A DNA stretch of 64,000 bases from Streptomyces sp. SAI-135. Lineage in GTDB: Bacteria; Actinomycetota; Actinomycetes; Streptomycetales; Streptomycetaceae. Of the stretch, positions 27,300 to 36,900 are shown one piece after another (positions within the stretch are counted from its first letter, which is position 1; each line of letters begins with the position of its first letter). The position numbers were made by a program, and so were the translations under genes. The stretch covers positions 7,130,001-7,194,000 of the forward strand of contig NZ_JARXYP010000002.1 of NCBI RefSeq assembly GCF_029893805.1. Reading direction: 5' to 3'. The notes under the pieces are model-generated. The model was not told where the DNA came from. It saw only the letters and a list, made by a program, of their open reading frames with translations, and made no database searches.

Positions 27300-28562
27300 C
27301 TAACCGAACAGCTTCTTGAGCTCGGCGTCGACCTTCTTCTCCGCGGTGGCGAGCGCGGCGTTCGGGTCGCCGTTCTTACGGATGCTGTTGGCGAACGCGT
27401 CGGTGAGGGCCGTGATCATCGCCTGGGTCCAGCCGATGTTGTCGAAGTGCCCGAACTCGTTGAAGAGCTTGACGCCCTCGGCCGGCAGCCCCGACTTCAG
27501 CTTGGTGGCGGACTCGGCGATGGAGGTGCGCGGCGGGATGTGGAAGCCGTAGGAGGTGGCCCAGTCCTCCTGGTACTGCTTCTGGTCGATCCACAGCCAC
27601 TTCACGTACTCCTTGGCCGCGTCGACGTTCTTGCCCTTGGCGTTGACGAACATCGACCAGCCGCCGTTGTAGACCGACTGCTTGCCGTTGTCGCCGACCT
27701 TGGGGAAGGGGAAGACGCCGAGGTCGTCGCCGAGTGCCTTCTGCATGGCGGGCATGGCCCACATACCGCAGAACTGGATGGCGCACAGACCCTGGTTGAT
27801 CGCGGAGGGGTCCCAGTAGTCGGCCGGGGCGTCGAGCAGCAGGTTGCCGCTGGTGAAGAGCTGGCGCAGCTGCTTCATGCCGGCGACGACCGCGTCCGTG
27901 TGGAAGGCGGGCTTGTTGTCGGGGGTGAGGGTGTCCGCTCCGGCCGACCAGATGAGCGGGTTGATGGCCGGGGTGAGGTCGTTGCCGAGGAAGACGCCCT
28001 TGACCTTGCTGGTGGTGAGCTTCTCGGCGGCCTCGAGCAGTTCGTCGAGGGTGGTCGGCACGTCGACCTTGGCCGCCTCCAGCATCGACTTCCGGTAGAA
28101 GAAGAACTGCGGGTCGTCGATCATGCGGACGCCGTATATCTTCCCGTCCACCGTGTGCGACTTGATGTCGGCCGGGTTGAAGTCGTCCTTGACCGGGTCG
28201 ATGATGTCGGTCAGGTCCGCGACCTGGCCGCTCTTGACCATCTGGATCTGCGGGTGGAACTCGAACACGTCGGGCGCCTGCTTGGTGAGCAGGGAAGCGA
28301 AGAGCTTCGCCTCGAAGTTGTTGCCCGTGATCCAGTTGGTGGTGACGTTGGCCTTCTTGTACGCCTTCGCGTACCGCTTGATGGCCTGCTCCGTACCCGC
28401 CTCGCCGTAGGCGTGGAAGAACTGGACGAGCGCGTCGCCCGACCCCCCGCTGCTCCGGCCGGTGTTGCTGCCGCACGCGGCCAGTCCGCCGGCGGCGGCC
28501 AGACCCATCGCGGCCTTCATGACGTGACGACGGTTCCAGTTGGTGCTGCTCATTGCCGACAT
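27300..28562 (-). CDS. Sugar ABC transporter substrate-binding lipoprotein
   Basis: This 420-residue extracellular binding protein (SBP_bac_1) has an N-terminal NRRHVMKAAMGLAAAGGLAACG, which combines a twin-arginine-like pair with a lipobox (LAACG), so it is probably a membrane-anchored lipoprotein. Family segments include GNNFEAKLFASLLTKQAPDV, WDPSAINQGLCAIQFCGMWA and YNGGWSMFVNAKGKNVDAAKEY. It is the first gene of the operon ending in GH2 beta-galactosidase, so the cargo is probably a galactose-containing oligosaccharide released by the GH43_24 and GH30 galactanases nearby. That assignment is inference. Confidence 0.92.
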   Translation of the reverse strand: MSAMSSTNWNRRHVMKAAMGLAAAGGLAACGSNTGRSSGGSGDALVQFFHAYGEAGTEQAIKRYAKAYKKANVTTNWITGNNFEAKLFASLLTKQAPDVFEFHPQIQMVKSGQVADLTDIIDPVKDDFNPADIKSHTVDGKIYGVRMIDDPQFFFYRKSMLEAAKVDVPTTLDELLEAAEKLTTSKVKGVFLGNDLTPAINPLIWSAGADTLTPDNKPAFHTDAVVAGMKQLRQLFTSGNLLLDAPADYWDPSAINQGLCAIQFCGMWAMPAMQKALGDDLGVFPFPKVGDNGKQSVYNGGWSMFVNAKGKNVDAAKEYVKWLWIDQKQYQEDWATSYGFHIPPRTSIAESATKLKSGLPAEGVKLFNEFGHFDNIGWTQAMITALTDAFANSIRKNGDPNAALATAEKKVDAELKKLFG

Positions 28563-28703
28563 GCTGACGTCCTTGTCTCGAATACGGCTTGCGGCTCTGC
28601 GCCTTGGCTCTGCGGCTCAGTGCCAGGTGGCTCGAATGCTGTGGCGGTGCGGGGACGTTAACCTTCGGCTAAGGCTTCGGCAAGGGGTTGGACGAAGTCT
28701 GCT

Positions 28704-28724
28704 CGAAGCGTTGCGCAGCGTTCG
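28704..28724. promoter_or_regulatory. Imperfect palindrome upstream of the binding-protein gene
   Basis: CGAA-N3-TTGCGCA-N3-GTTCG (28704-28724) is a 21-bp near-symmetric sequence centred on TGCGCA, also readable as a direct repeat of AGCGTT. It lies about 140 bases upstream of the transporter operon start. On the minus strand, TTGCCG followed 16 bases later by TTAACG could be a promoter between it and the gene. It may be a LacI or ROK operator. Confidence 0.3.
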
Positions 28725-28745
28725 GGATACCGGACGCCCTGGGAT

Positions 28746-28772
28746 CGCGGGCCGCCGCACCAGCGGCCCGCG
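28746..28772 (-). terminator. Hairpin terminator after the GH30 gene
   Basis: CGCGGGCCGC (28746-28755) pairs perfectly with GCGGCCCGCG (28763-28772) around a 7-base loop, 21 bases past the GH30 stop. It ends the ROK-GH30 transcription unit before the transporter promoter. Confidence 0.75.
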
Positions 28773-28793
28773 ACCCCTTGGAGGAGTGGGGTG

Positions 28794-30632
28794 TTACTGC
28801 CTGGACCAGGCCTGGTTGGTCCCGCCGTTGCAGGACCACAGGCCGACCCTGCTGCCGTCGGCCGTCGCCTGTCCGCCGACGTCCAGGCAGGTGCCGGACG
28901 CCTCGCTGACGACTTGGCCGTTGGAGTTCAGCAGCCACTGCTGGCTGCCGTCACGGGTCGCCTCCGGGCTCGTGGCGAGCCCCGAACTCCCCGCGGTCAG
29001 AAAGCCGTTCACGCCCTTCAGGCGGCCCTTCGCGTCGTACGACCACACCTGCTCGGGGCCTCCCGTGCAGCTGGTGATCACCGCACCCGAGGCGTCCGCG
29101 GTCAGGCACTTGCCGGACTGCCTGCCCTGGAGCGCGCCCGTGACCGCCGAGGTGCCGCGGCCCTTCTGGTCGAGGACGTACGTCGTGACGGACCGGGCCG
29201 GCAGGGTCGCCGAGGCGGTGCCGCCCCTGACCGCGGGCTTGGTGACGTTCGCCCAGCTCTCGGTCGCCGAGGTCCGCACGGCCTTGCTCGCACGCACCGG
29301 GGCCTTGCTGTTGAAGTGCAGGTTCACCGCGGTGTCGGTGGTGTTGTGGTTGTTGGCCACGACGACCCACTTGCCGTGGTCGTCGTACGTCGACACCTCG
29401 ACGCCGTCCGGTACGCCGGTCACGTTGTGGGCGACCGCGCCCGGCCGGACGAACTTGCTGTACTGGCCGAGCGCGTAGTAGCGCTTGGTGAAGTACAGGG
29501 TCTGGTTGCCGTTGGCGGCGTAGTTCGGGGCGTAGTAGATCAGGCCGTCGTTCCAGCCCTCGTCGTTGCGGGTGAGGGGGTCGCTGCCGATCATCTCCGA
29601 CAGGGCGACCCACCACTGGAACGCCGAGTCGTGCGCGGTCGCGAAGTCCTTGTAGATGATCCGGGAGAGGTTCAGGCCGCCGTCGATCGTGGGGTCGTAC
29701 TCCTGCGCCCAGCCCGTGCCGCCCTTGCCGAAGCAGCAGATCTCCGTGGACCAGGACCGCTTGCCGACCGACCTGGACGTCTCGTAGATCTTCGCCCGCT
29801 GGTCGTCGCCCGGGTTGTTGTACGTGTGGTGGGCGAGCCTGTCGACGTACTGGGCGGTGTCCGGCTGCGAGATCCACTGCGGGAGCTCGGTGTTGAAGCT
29901 CACCGTGGAGCTGGACTCGTCCGCGATGATGCCGGTCCGCTGCTGCCGCGCCCGCTGCTCGGCGCCCAACGCCCGCACGATGTCGTCGCGTTGGTCGACC
30001 GGCACCAGCATGCCCTCCTGGCCGCAGCTGTCGAAGCTGTTGGTCGGCTCGTTGAAGGGGCTGATGTAGTCGAACGTCACGCCTTGCTTCGCGAAGTGGT
30101 CGGTGACGTCGGCGACGTAGTGGGCGAAGTCCTGCGTGTTCTCCGCCTTCAGATAGCCGCCGCAGCTCTTGGCGTTGGTCTTCCACTGCGCCGGCGCGCT
30201 GTTGACGAAGGCGATCAGGTCCTGCACGCCGTACCTGGCGGCCGCGTACAGGAACGTGCGGCCCGCCTTGTCCTTGCTCCAGTCGTAGGACCCGTCGTCG
30301 TTCAGGAAGTTCTCGGGAGCGCGGGGGGCGTAGGTCACGCCGGTGCCGCCCCCGCCGATGTTGTAGCGGTAACTGCTGAGCGCCAGGCCGTCCTTGGAGA
30401 ACAGCAGCTCGGCGACCCGGGCCTGGACCTTCGGGTCGAAGTTCTTCAGGTCGTTGACCCACCAGGCGCCCGAGGCACCGATGTTGTCGATGGTCTGGGC
30501 GGCGTGCGGGGAGACTTCGGCCACCGTGGGGGTGGCGGCCGACGCCTGCGGAGCGGATATCAGCGGTCCCGCGACAGCGAACGCGGCTGCGGCTGTCAGC
30601 AGGGCCGATCTCTTGCGGTGGGGGTGAGACAC
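28794..30632 (-). CDS. Secreted GH30 endo-beta-1,6-galactanase-like enzyme with CBM13
   Basis: This secreted protein of 612 residues has a Sec signal (RKRSALLTAAAAFAVAG...PQASA). A GH30-type catalytic domain follows: TIDNIGASGAWWVNDLKNFD, LALSSYRYNIGGGGTGVTYA, FVNSAPAQWKTNAKSCGGYL, the acid/base Glu in YISPFNEPTNSF, the likely nucleophile in SWSTEICCFGKGG, and QWWVALSEMIGSDPL, with a C-terminal beta domain (WVVVANNHNTTDTAVNLHF). Residues about 480-612 are a ricin-type CBM13 (GKCLTADASG, QQWLLNSNG, NQAWSRQ). The domain pattern matches Streptomyces endo-beta-1,6-galactanases of GH30_5, which cut arabinogalactan side chains. I prefer the GTG at 30632, 6 bases after GAAGGG; in-frame ATGs at 30638 and 30653 are worse placed. 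It follows the ROK gene by 42 bases. Confidence 0.83.
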   Translation of the reverse strand: MSHPHRKRSALLTAAAAFAVAGPLISAPQASAATPTVAEVSPHAAQTIDNIGASGAWWVNDLKNFDPKVQARVAELLFSKDGLALSSYRYNIGGGGTGVTYAPRAPENFLNDDGSYDWSKDKAGRTFLYAAARYGVQDLIAFVNSAPAQWKTNAKSCGGYLKAENTQDFAHYVADVTDHFAKQGVTFDYISPFNEPTNSFDSCGQEGMLVPVDQRDDIVRALGAEQRARQQRTGIIADESSSTVSFNTELPQWISQPDTAQYVDRLAHHTYNNPGDDQRAKIYETSRSVGKRSWSTEICCFGKGGTGWAQEYDPTIDGGLNLSRIIYKDFATAHDSAFQWWVALSEMIGSDPLTRNDEGWNDGLIYYAPNYAANGNQTLYFTKRYYALGQYSKFVRPGAVAHNVTGVPDGVEVSTYDDHGKWVVVANNHNTTDTAVNLHFNSKAPVRASKAVRTSATESWANVTKPAVRGGTASATLPARSVTTYVLDQKGRGTSAVTGALQGRQSGKCLTADASGAVITSCTGGPEQVWSYDAKGRLKGVNGFLTAGSSGLATSPEATRDGSQQWLLNSNGQVVSEASGTCLDVGGQATADGSRVGLWSCNGGTNQAWSRQ

Positions 30633-30674
30633 GTGCATCCCTTCCGTCGTCATGAAGGTGGTGCGGTACGGCTC

Positions 30675-31919
30675 CTAGCGGGGGTCGTGCGTCTTCGTCC
30701 TTGCGGGGGTGGTGCGTTTCGCGGACCTCTGCCCGACCGACTGGAGCGCCCCTTCGAGCGCGAACGTCGCCGCGCCCAGGCACGCCGGGTCCGTCGGGAT
30801 CGGGGAGAGGACGATCTCGGTGGCGGCCATCGGCCGGGGCAGCGCGTGCCGGCCGACGGCCTCGCGCACCTCCGCGACCAGGGGCTCGCCCAGGGCGGCC
30901 GCTACCCAGCTGCTGAGCACGACCACCTCGGGGTTGACCAGGTTGACCAGGTGCGCGATGGAGGCGCCCAGATAGCGGGCGGTGTGCCGGACGACCTCGA
31001 CCGCCACCGGGTCCCCGGTGCGCATCCCCCGGGCCAGCGCGCTGATCGTCGCGGTCTGGTCCCCCGGGTGCAGCAGCTCGCTGTCGGGGCTCAGCTCCCG
31101 CAGGTTCAGCATGATGCCGGGCGCGCCCACGTACGTCTCCACACAGCCGTGGTTGCCGCAGCGGCACAGGCGTCCGTCCAGGACGATCGTGTTGTGACCC
31201 CACTCGCCGGCGCTGTTGGACACACCGCGGTGCAGGGCGCCGCCCAGCACGAGCCCGGCGCCCACACCGGTGCCGAGGGTGACCACCACGGCGTTCCCAC
31301 GTCCGCGCGCGGCCCCGAACCACTGCTCGGCCACGGCGACGGCACGCAGCGGATTGTCCAGGTAGAGCGGGTAGGCGATGTACTCGGAGAGCAGGTCGAG
31401 CAGCGGCACGTCGTGCCAGTCCCAGTTGGGCGCGTACTCCGAGATGCCGGTCGCGCGGTCCACCTGGCCCGGCACGCTCACGCCCACGCCGAGCACCCGG
31501 GCGCCCTCGATCCCGGCCTGCGTGACCACCGAGCCGACAGCGGCCGCGACATGGCCGACCACCTGCTCGGGGAGGCTCTCACCGGGGCGGACGTCCTCCT
31601 CGGCACGGGCCAGGACGTTCAGCGCGAGGTCGAACAGCTCGACGTGGACGTATGTCTCCGCGATGTCCACGCCGATCAACGCGCCCCCCGACGCGTTGAC
31701 GGCGACGAGCCCCCGCGGACGCCCGCCGGCCGATTCCTCGAACCCGACCTCCGTGATCATCCGCAGGTCGAGCAGCTCGCCCACCAGCGTGGCGACGGTG
31801 GCCAGGCTCAGCCCGGTCGCCGCCGCCAGCTCCTGCCGGGACGTGGGCGACTCGGCGATGATCTGGCGCAACACCTCGTAGCGGTTCGCGGTGCGGATGT
31901 CGCGTGATGTGCGCTTCAC
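30675..31919 (-). CDS. ROK-family transcriptional regulator
   Basis: This regulator of 414 residues has an N-terminal winged helix (SRDIRTANRYEVLRQIIAES, TSRQELAAATGLSLATVATL) fused to a ROK kinase-like sugar-binding domain (GGALIGVDIAETYVHVELFD, VLGVGVSVPGQVD, VVVTLGTGVGAGLVLGG, GEWGHNTIVLDG). The zinc motif CRCGNHGCVETY is intact. ROK repressors respond to sugars or sugar phosphates. It directly precedes the GH30 galactanase and follows the alditol oxidase, so both are candidate targets, as is the transporter operon. I chose the GTG at 31919 (VKRTSRDI), preceded by GGGGG at 7 bases; an ATG at 31946 has no ribosome site. Confidence 0.88.
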   Translation of the reverse strand: MKRTSRDIRTANRYEVLRQIIAESPTSRQELAAATGLSLATVATLVGELLDLRMITEVGFEESAGGRPRGLVAVNASGGALIGVDIAETYVHVELFDLALNVLARAEEDVRPGESLPEQVVGHVAAAVGSVVTQAGIEGARVLGVGVSVPGQVDRATGISEYAPNWDWHDVPLLDLLSEYIAYPLYLDNPLRAVAVAEQWFGAARGRGNAVVVTLGTGVGAGLVLGGALHRGVSNSAGEWGHNTIVLDGRLCRCGNHGCVETYVGAPGIMLNLRELSPDSELLHPGDQTATISALARGMRTGDPVAVEVVRHTARYLGASIAHLVNLVNPEVVVLSSWVAAALGEPLVAEVREAVGRHALPRPMAATEIVLSPIPTDPACLGAATFALEGALQSVGQRSAKRTTPARTKTHDPR

Positions 31920-32033
31920 CGGTCCTGCCCCCGTCCTTTCGCTCATGCCGGAACGACAGTGGCACCGGCGCGGCGCAAGGCTATGGGCTGCGGAGGACTT
32001 TGTACAAGGGGTTAGGAAAGGGGCTTTATAAAG

Positions 32034-33344
<1,311 letters not shown>

Positions 33345-33349
33345 CTAAC

Positions 33350-33367
33350 GTAGAGAGCGTTTTCTAC
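33350..33367. promoter_or_regulatory. Inverted repeat GTAGA-N8-TCTAC between aldO and the dehydrogenase gene
   Basis: The 18-bp inverted repeat (GTAGAGAGCGTTTTCTAC) lies 32 bases upstream of the dehydrogenase start and about 60 bases upstream of aldO. The central GAGCGTTTTC resembles a LacI-family half-site. It could control either divergent gene. Confidence 0.4.
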
Positions 33368-33398
33368 AACATTTCGCCAGGTCTGGAGGACCCCCACC

Positions 33399-34406
33399 GT
33401 GCCCGAGCGACCCCAGGCGCTGTTCGCCATGACGGCCGAGAACGTGCCGCTCGTCTTCCCGCCCGAGGTGCTGGCGCGGTTGCGGGAGCACGTGGACATC
33501 GATCCCGCGCTGGTGGCCGAGGACCTCACCGACCCGGCGCTCGCGGACGTCCTGACCCGCACCGAGATCCTCGTGACGGGGTGGGGCTGTCCGCGCCTGG
33601 ACGCGGCCGTCCTCGACGCGGCCCCGAAACTGCGGGCCGTCCTGCACTCGGCCGGCTCGGTCAAGGGCTTCGCCACCCCCGAGGTCTGGCGGCGCGGGAT
33701 CGCGGTCTCCTCGGCCGCGGAGGCCAACGCGGTGCCCGTCGCCGAGTACACGCTCGCCGTGATCCTGCTCGCCGGCAAGGACGCCTTCGTGCGCCGCGAG
33801 CGGATGCGCGCAGAGCGGGCCTCTCCCGGCTGGGGGGTGGTGCCCGGCCTCGGCAACCACGGGCGGCGGGTCGGGGTGATCGGGGCCTCACGGATCGGGC
33901 GCAGGGTGATCGAGCTGCTGCGCCCCTTCGACCTCGCGGTGAGCCTGACCGACCCGTACGTCGACGAGGCGGCGGCAGCCGAGCTGGGGGTGCCCTTGGT
34001 GGGGCTGGCCGACCTGCTGCGCACCTCGCAGATCGTGACCGTCCACGCCCCGGAGACCCCTGAGACCCGGCATCTGATCGGCCGGCGCGAGCTGGCCCTG
34101 ATGCCGGACGGGGCGGTCCTGGTCAACACCGCGCGGGGCAGTCTCGTCGACACGGACGCCCTCGTCGAGGAGCTCCGTACCGGCCGCCTCTCCGCGGTCC
34201 TGGACGTCACCGACCCGGAACCCCTGCCCGCCGACTCACCCCTGCACGATCTGCCGAACGCCTTCGTCACCCCCCACCTCGCGGGATCCCAGGGGAACGA
34301 ACTGGCGCGCCTGGGCCTCGCGGTCGCCGAGGAGGCGCAGCGGCTCGTGTCCGGGGCGGGGCTCGCGTGGCCGGTGGACTTCGCCGAGCTGGAGCGGACG
34401 GCCTGA
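33399..34406 (+). CDS. D-isomer-specific 2-hydroxyacid dehydrogenase
   Basis: This 335-residue NAD(P)-dependent dehydrogenase reduces or oxidises 2-hydroxy acids. The nucleotide-binding loop is RVGVIGASRIGRRVIELL (GxSxxG, slightly variant). The catalytic triad is visible: Arg in VLVNTARGSLVDTDAL, Glu in DVTDPEPLPADSPL, and His in VTPHLAGSQGNE. ILVTGWGCPRLDAAVLDAAP and VKGFATPEVWRRGIAVSSAA are from the substrate domain. The GTG start has CTGGAGGA at a good distance. It is divergent from aldO with an inverted repeat between. Streptomyces homologues often sit near sugar regulators, but the physiological substrate is not known. Confidence 0.9.
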   Translation: MPERPQALFAMTAENVPLVFPPEVLARLREHVDIDPALVAEDLTDPALADVLTRTEILVTGWGCPRLDAAVLDAAPKLRAVLHSAGSVKGFATPEVWRRGIAVSSAAEANAVPVAEYTLAVILLAGKDAFVRRERMRAERASPGWGVVPGLGNHGRRVGVIGASRIGRRVIELLRPFDLAVSLTDPYVDEAAAAELGVPLVGLADLLRTSQIVTVHAPETPETRHLIGRRELALMPDGAVLVNTARGSLVDTDALVEELRTGRLSAVLDVTDPEPLPADSPLHDLPNAFVTPHLAGSQGNELARLGLAVAEEAQRLVSGAGLAWPVDFAELERTA

Positions 34407-34497
34407 GCTGCGGATTTCGTTGTGTTTTCGGCTGCTGCAAGGGCCGGCGGGGCAGGAGACTGGTCCTGGCATCGCTGTGTCAGTAGCGTCCTGGTTC

Positions 34498-35153
34498 ATG
34501 GCTCCTGACCAGCTTCCCGAGACCGATCTCACCCGCCACCGGCGCCTGCGCGAACAGGGCAGCCTGGACCGGGCCGACCTGGAGGCGATCCTCGACGCCG
34601 GGTTCGTCTGTCATCTCGGGGCCGTGGTCGAGGGGCGGCCGATGGTCGTGCCCACGGCGTACGGGCGGCACGAGCGACGGCTCTGTCCGCAGGGATCGGT
34701 GGCCAGCCGCAGCCTCGCCGGCGGTACGCCGGTCTGCTCACCCACGTCGACGGGCTGGTCCTCGCGCGGTCCGTCTTCGAGCACGGCGTCAACTACCGCA
34801 GCGCCATGATCCACGGCGAGGCCCGCAAGGTGACCGACCCCGAGGAGAAGCTGGAGGGCCTGCGCCGGCTCACCGAACACGCGGCGCCCGGGCAGTGGTC
34901 GTACGCCAGACGGCCGAGCCGGAAGGAACTCGCGGCCACCACCCTGCTCGCCCTCCGGCTCGACGAGGCCTCCGTCAAGATCCGCACCGGCGCGCCCGAC
35001 GACGGAGACGGACCCGACGCCGAGCCGGGGCTGTGGGCGGGTGTGCTTCCGCTCACCTCGGTGTGGGGTGCACCCGTTCCGGGCCCGTTCCTGCCCGCAC
35101 AAACCCCCGTACCTGGACATGTCGCACGCCGTGAGGGGACCCGGCACCGATGA
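34498..35153 (+). pseudogene. Frameshifted PPOX-like FMN-binding protein gene
   Basis: The first frame (ATG 34498) encodes DLTRHRRLREQGSLDRADLE, LDAGFVCHLGAVVEGRPMVV and PTAYGRHERRL...GSVASRSLAGGTPV, the start of a pyridoxamine-5'-phosphate-oxidase-like (Pyridox_ox_2) domain. Near 34738-34745 the family reading moves to another frame, which continues LLTHVDGLVLARSVFEHGVN, YRSAMIHGEARKVTDPEEKL and on to GAPVPGPFLPAQTPVPGHV with a stop at 35153. A few codons expected between PVC and THVDG are missing. A deletion has therefore split the gene; neither half alone is a whole domain. It precedes the radical SAM gene by 58 bases on the same strand. A sequencing error is the alternative. Confidence 0.8.
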
Positions 35154-35211
35154 TGTCCGAGCGAGGGCATACCGTGAGGAGTCGTACGTCCGAACCGGGA
35201 GGAGACACGGG

Positions 35212-36534
35212 ATGGGCAGCCGTACCGCGCTGGTCGAGGATCTGATGGAGCGGTTCCCGCAGGTTCCGCGGGAAGCCGTCTTCAAGGAGGACCTGTTGCG
35301 GGGTGGCGTGGCCTTCGACCCGTCCGCCCTCAGCGACAACGAATCAGGTGAGGTGAAGCCGAAGTCGTACTTCATCTTCTCCTTCGACCACGGCACCCTG
35401 CCGGAGCTGGGCGAGGCCGCGCTGCGCCGGCCGCCGGAGGAGATCATCCTCACCGGCGGCCCGTACGACCTGCGCAGGACCGTCGTCTCGGTGCGGGTCA
35501 ACCCGGCCTCGCCCTACCGCGTCGCCGCCGACGACAGCGGCATGCTCGGGCTCTACCTCGACGGCAAGCGCATCGCCGACGTGGGCGTGCCGCCGATGCC
35601 GGAGTACTACCGGCACAAGCTCTCCAACGGCAAGTCCGTCATGGAGGTCGCCCCGACCATCCAGTGGGGCTATCTCATCTATCTGACCGTCTTCCGGGTG
35701 TGCCAGTACTTCGGCGCCAAGGAGGAGTGCCAGTACTGCGACATCAACCACAACTGGCGCCAGCACAAGGCGGCCGGGCGGCCGTACACCGGGGTCAAGG
35801 ACGTCGAGGAGGTCCTCGAAGCCCTGGAGATCATCGACCGGTACGACACCGCGAAGGCGTCCACCGCCTACACGCTCACCGGCGGCGCGATCACCAAGAC
35901 CGTCTCCGGCCGCGACGAGGCCGACTTCTACGGCCACTACGCCAAGGCCATCGAGGAGCGCTTCCCCGGCCGCTGGATCGGCAAGGTCGTCGCCCAGGCG
36001 CTGCCCCGCGACGACGTGCAGCGCTTCAAGGACTACGGCGTGCAGATCTACCACCCCAACTACGAGGTGTGGGACGAGTACCTCTTCAAGATGTACTGCC
36101 CGGGCAAGGAGCGGTACGTCGGCCGCGACGAGTGGCACAAGCGGATCCTGGACTCCGCCGAGGTGTTCGGCGCGCGCAATGTGATCCCCAACTTTGTCGC
36201 GGGCGTCGAGATGGCCGAGCCCTTCGGCTTCAAGACCGTCGACGAGGCCATCGCGTCCACCACCGAGGGCCTGCGCTTCTTCATGTCCAACGGCATCACG
36301 CCCCGCTTCACCACGTGGTGCCCCGAGCCGACGACCCCGCTCGGCAAGGCCAACCCGCAGGGCGCGCCGTTGGAGTACCACATCCGGCTGCTCCAGGCCT
36401 ATCGCCAGACCATGGAGGACTTCGGCCTCTCCTCACCCCCCGGATACGGCCCGCCCGGACCCGGCCGTGCCGTCTTCTCCGTGAGCTCCTTCATGGACAG
36501 CCTCCCGGCCGCGCCGGAGCCGGCCGAGGTCTGA
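35212..36534 (+). CDS. Radical SAM protein with unusual CX8CX2C cluster motif
   Basis: This 440-residue protein carries its iron-sulfur cysteines as C164 (FRVCQYFGAKEE), C173 and C176 (CQYCDINHNW), a CX8CX2C pattern instead of the usual CX3CX2C. The aromatic-rich CQYC matches the position of the hydrophobic/aromatic residue before the last Cys of radical SAM enzymes. TAYTLTGGAITKTVSGRDEA resembles a GGEP-like SAM-contact strand, and AKAIEERFPGRWIGKVVAQA, KDYGVQIYHPNYEVWDEYLF and NVIPNFVAGVEMAEPFGFKT look like later strands of a TIM-like barrel. An N-terminal domain of about 130 residues precedes the motif. The GGGAGGAG site supports the ATG at 35212. Its reaction and substrate are unknown. 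It is followed by a strong hairpin terminator. Confidence 0.75.
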   Translation: MGSRTALVEDLMERFPQVPREAVFKEDLLRGGVAFDPSALSDNESGEVKPKSYFIFSFDHGTLPELGEAALRRPPEEIILTGGPYDLRRTVVSVRVNPASPYRVAADDSGMLGLYLDGKRIADVGVPPMPEYYRHKLSNGKSVMEVAPTIQWGYLIYLTVFRVCQYFGAKEECQYCDINHNWRQHKAAGRPYTGVKDVEEVLEALEIIDRYDTAKASTAYTLTGGAITKTVSGRDEADFYGHYAKAIEERFPGRWIGKVVAQALPRDDVQRFKDYGVQIYHPNYEVWDEYLFKMYCPGKERYVGRDEWHKRILDSAEVFGARNVIPNFVAGVEMAEPFGFKTVDEAIASTTEGLRFFMSNGITPRFTTWCPEPTTPLGKANPQGAPLEYHIRLLQAYRQTMEDFGLSSPPGYGPPGPGRAVFSVSSFMDSLPAAPEPAEV

Positions 36535-36535
36535 T

Positions 36536-36590
36536 CCCTCCCGTACGACATCCCTCCCGTACGACGTCCCGCTCCGTACGACATCCCGCT
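36536..36590. repeat. Three short tandem repeats after the radical SAM gene
   Basis: The unit YCCGTACGACRTCCC occurs three times in tandem with 2- to 3-base linkers (around 36540, 36556 and 36574), immediately after the stop codon. It looks like replication slippage and abuts the terminator hairpin. Confidence 0.6.
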
Positions 36591-36627
36591 CCGGGCGGCT
36601 TCCGCGGTTCCCGCGGCTGCCCGGAGC
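36588..36627 (+). terminator. Long hairpin terminator after the radical SAM gene
   Basis: GCTCCGGGCGGC (36588-36599) pairs with GCTGCCCGGAGC (36616-36627) with one GU pair, and the inner CCGCGG/CCGCGG arms (36602-36607, 36611-36616) can extend the stem. It lies about 55 bases past the stop codon. Confidence 0.65.
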
Positions 36628-36900
36628 GGTGGCATGTCCGGTCCCGGCACGGCGTATTTTCCGTCACGGCTGGTTCTCGTGTGGCGGGATTGATACGTTC
36701 CCGGTTCCGGTCCGTACACAACGGTGTGACTCCGCGTGGCCCTGTGCCGTGTGGGGCTGGACCGAACCCTCGGTAACCGATTTGAATGGCCTGCTTGTCA
36801 GTTGTGTGGGAGACGTGAAAGGCTCCTGTCCTGCCGCGAGGTTCCCCCCAACTCCTTTGCCAGTATGGCGAGTTGACCTCGCTTTTGATGCAGGAGACCC
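36628..36900. other. Intergenic region upstream of the CBM2 membrane protein gene
   Basis: About 270 bases without a gene. There is AT-richer sequence at 36655-36670 and 36770-36800, suggesting promoters for the downstream gene, but I could not assign a sigma-factor consensus or an operator. AGGAG lies 5 bases before the ATG at 36901. Confidence 0.35.
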
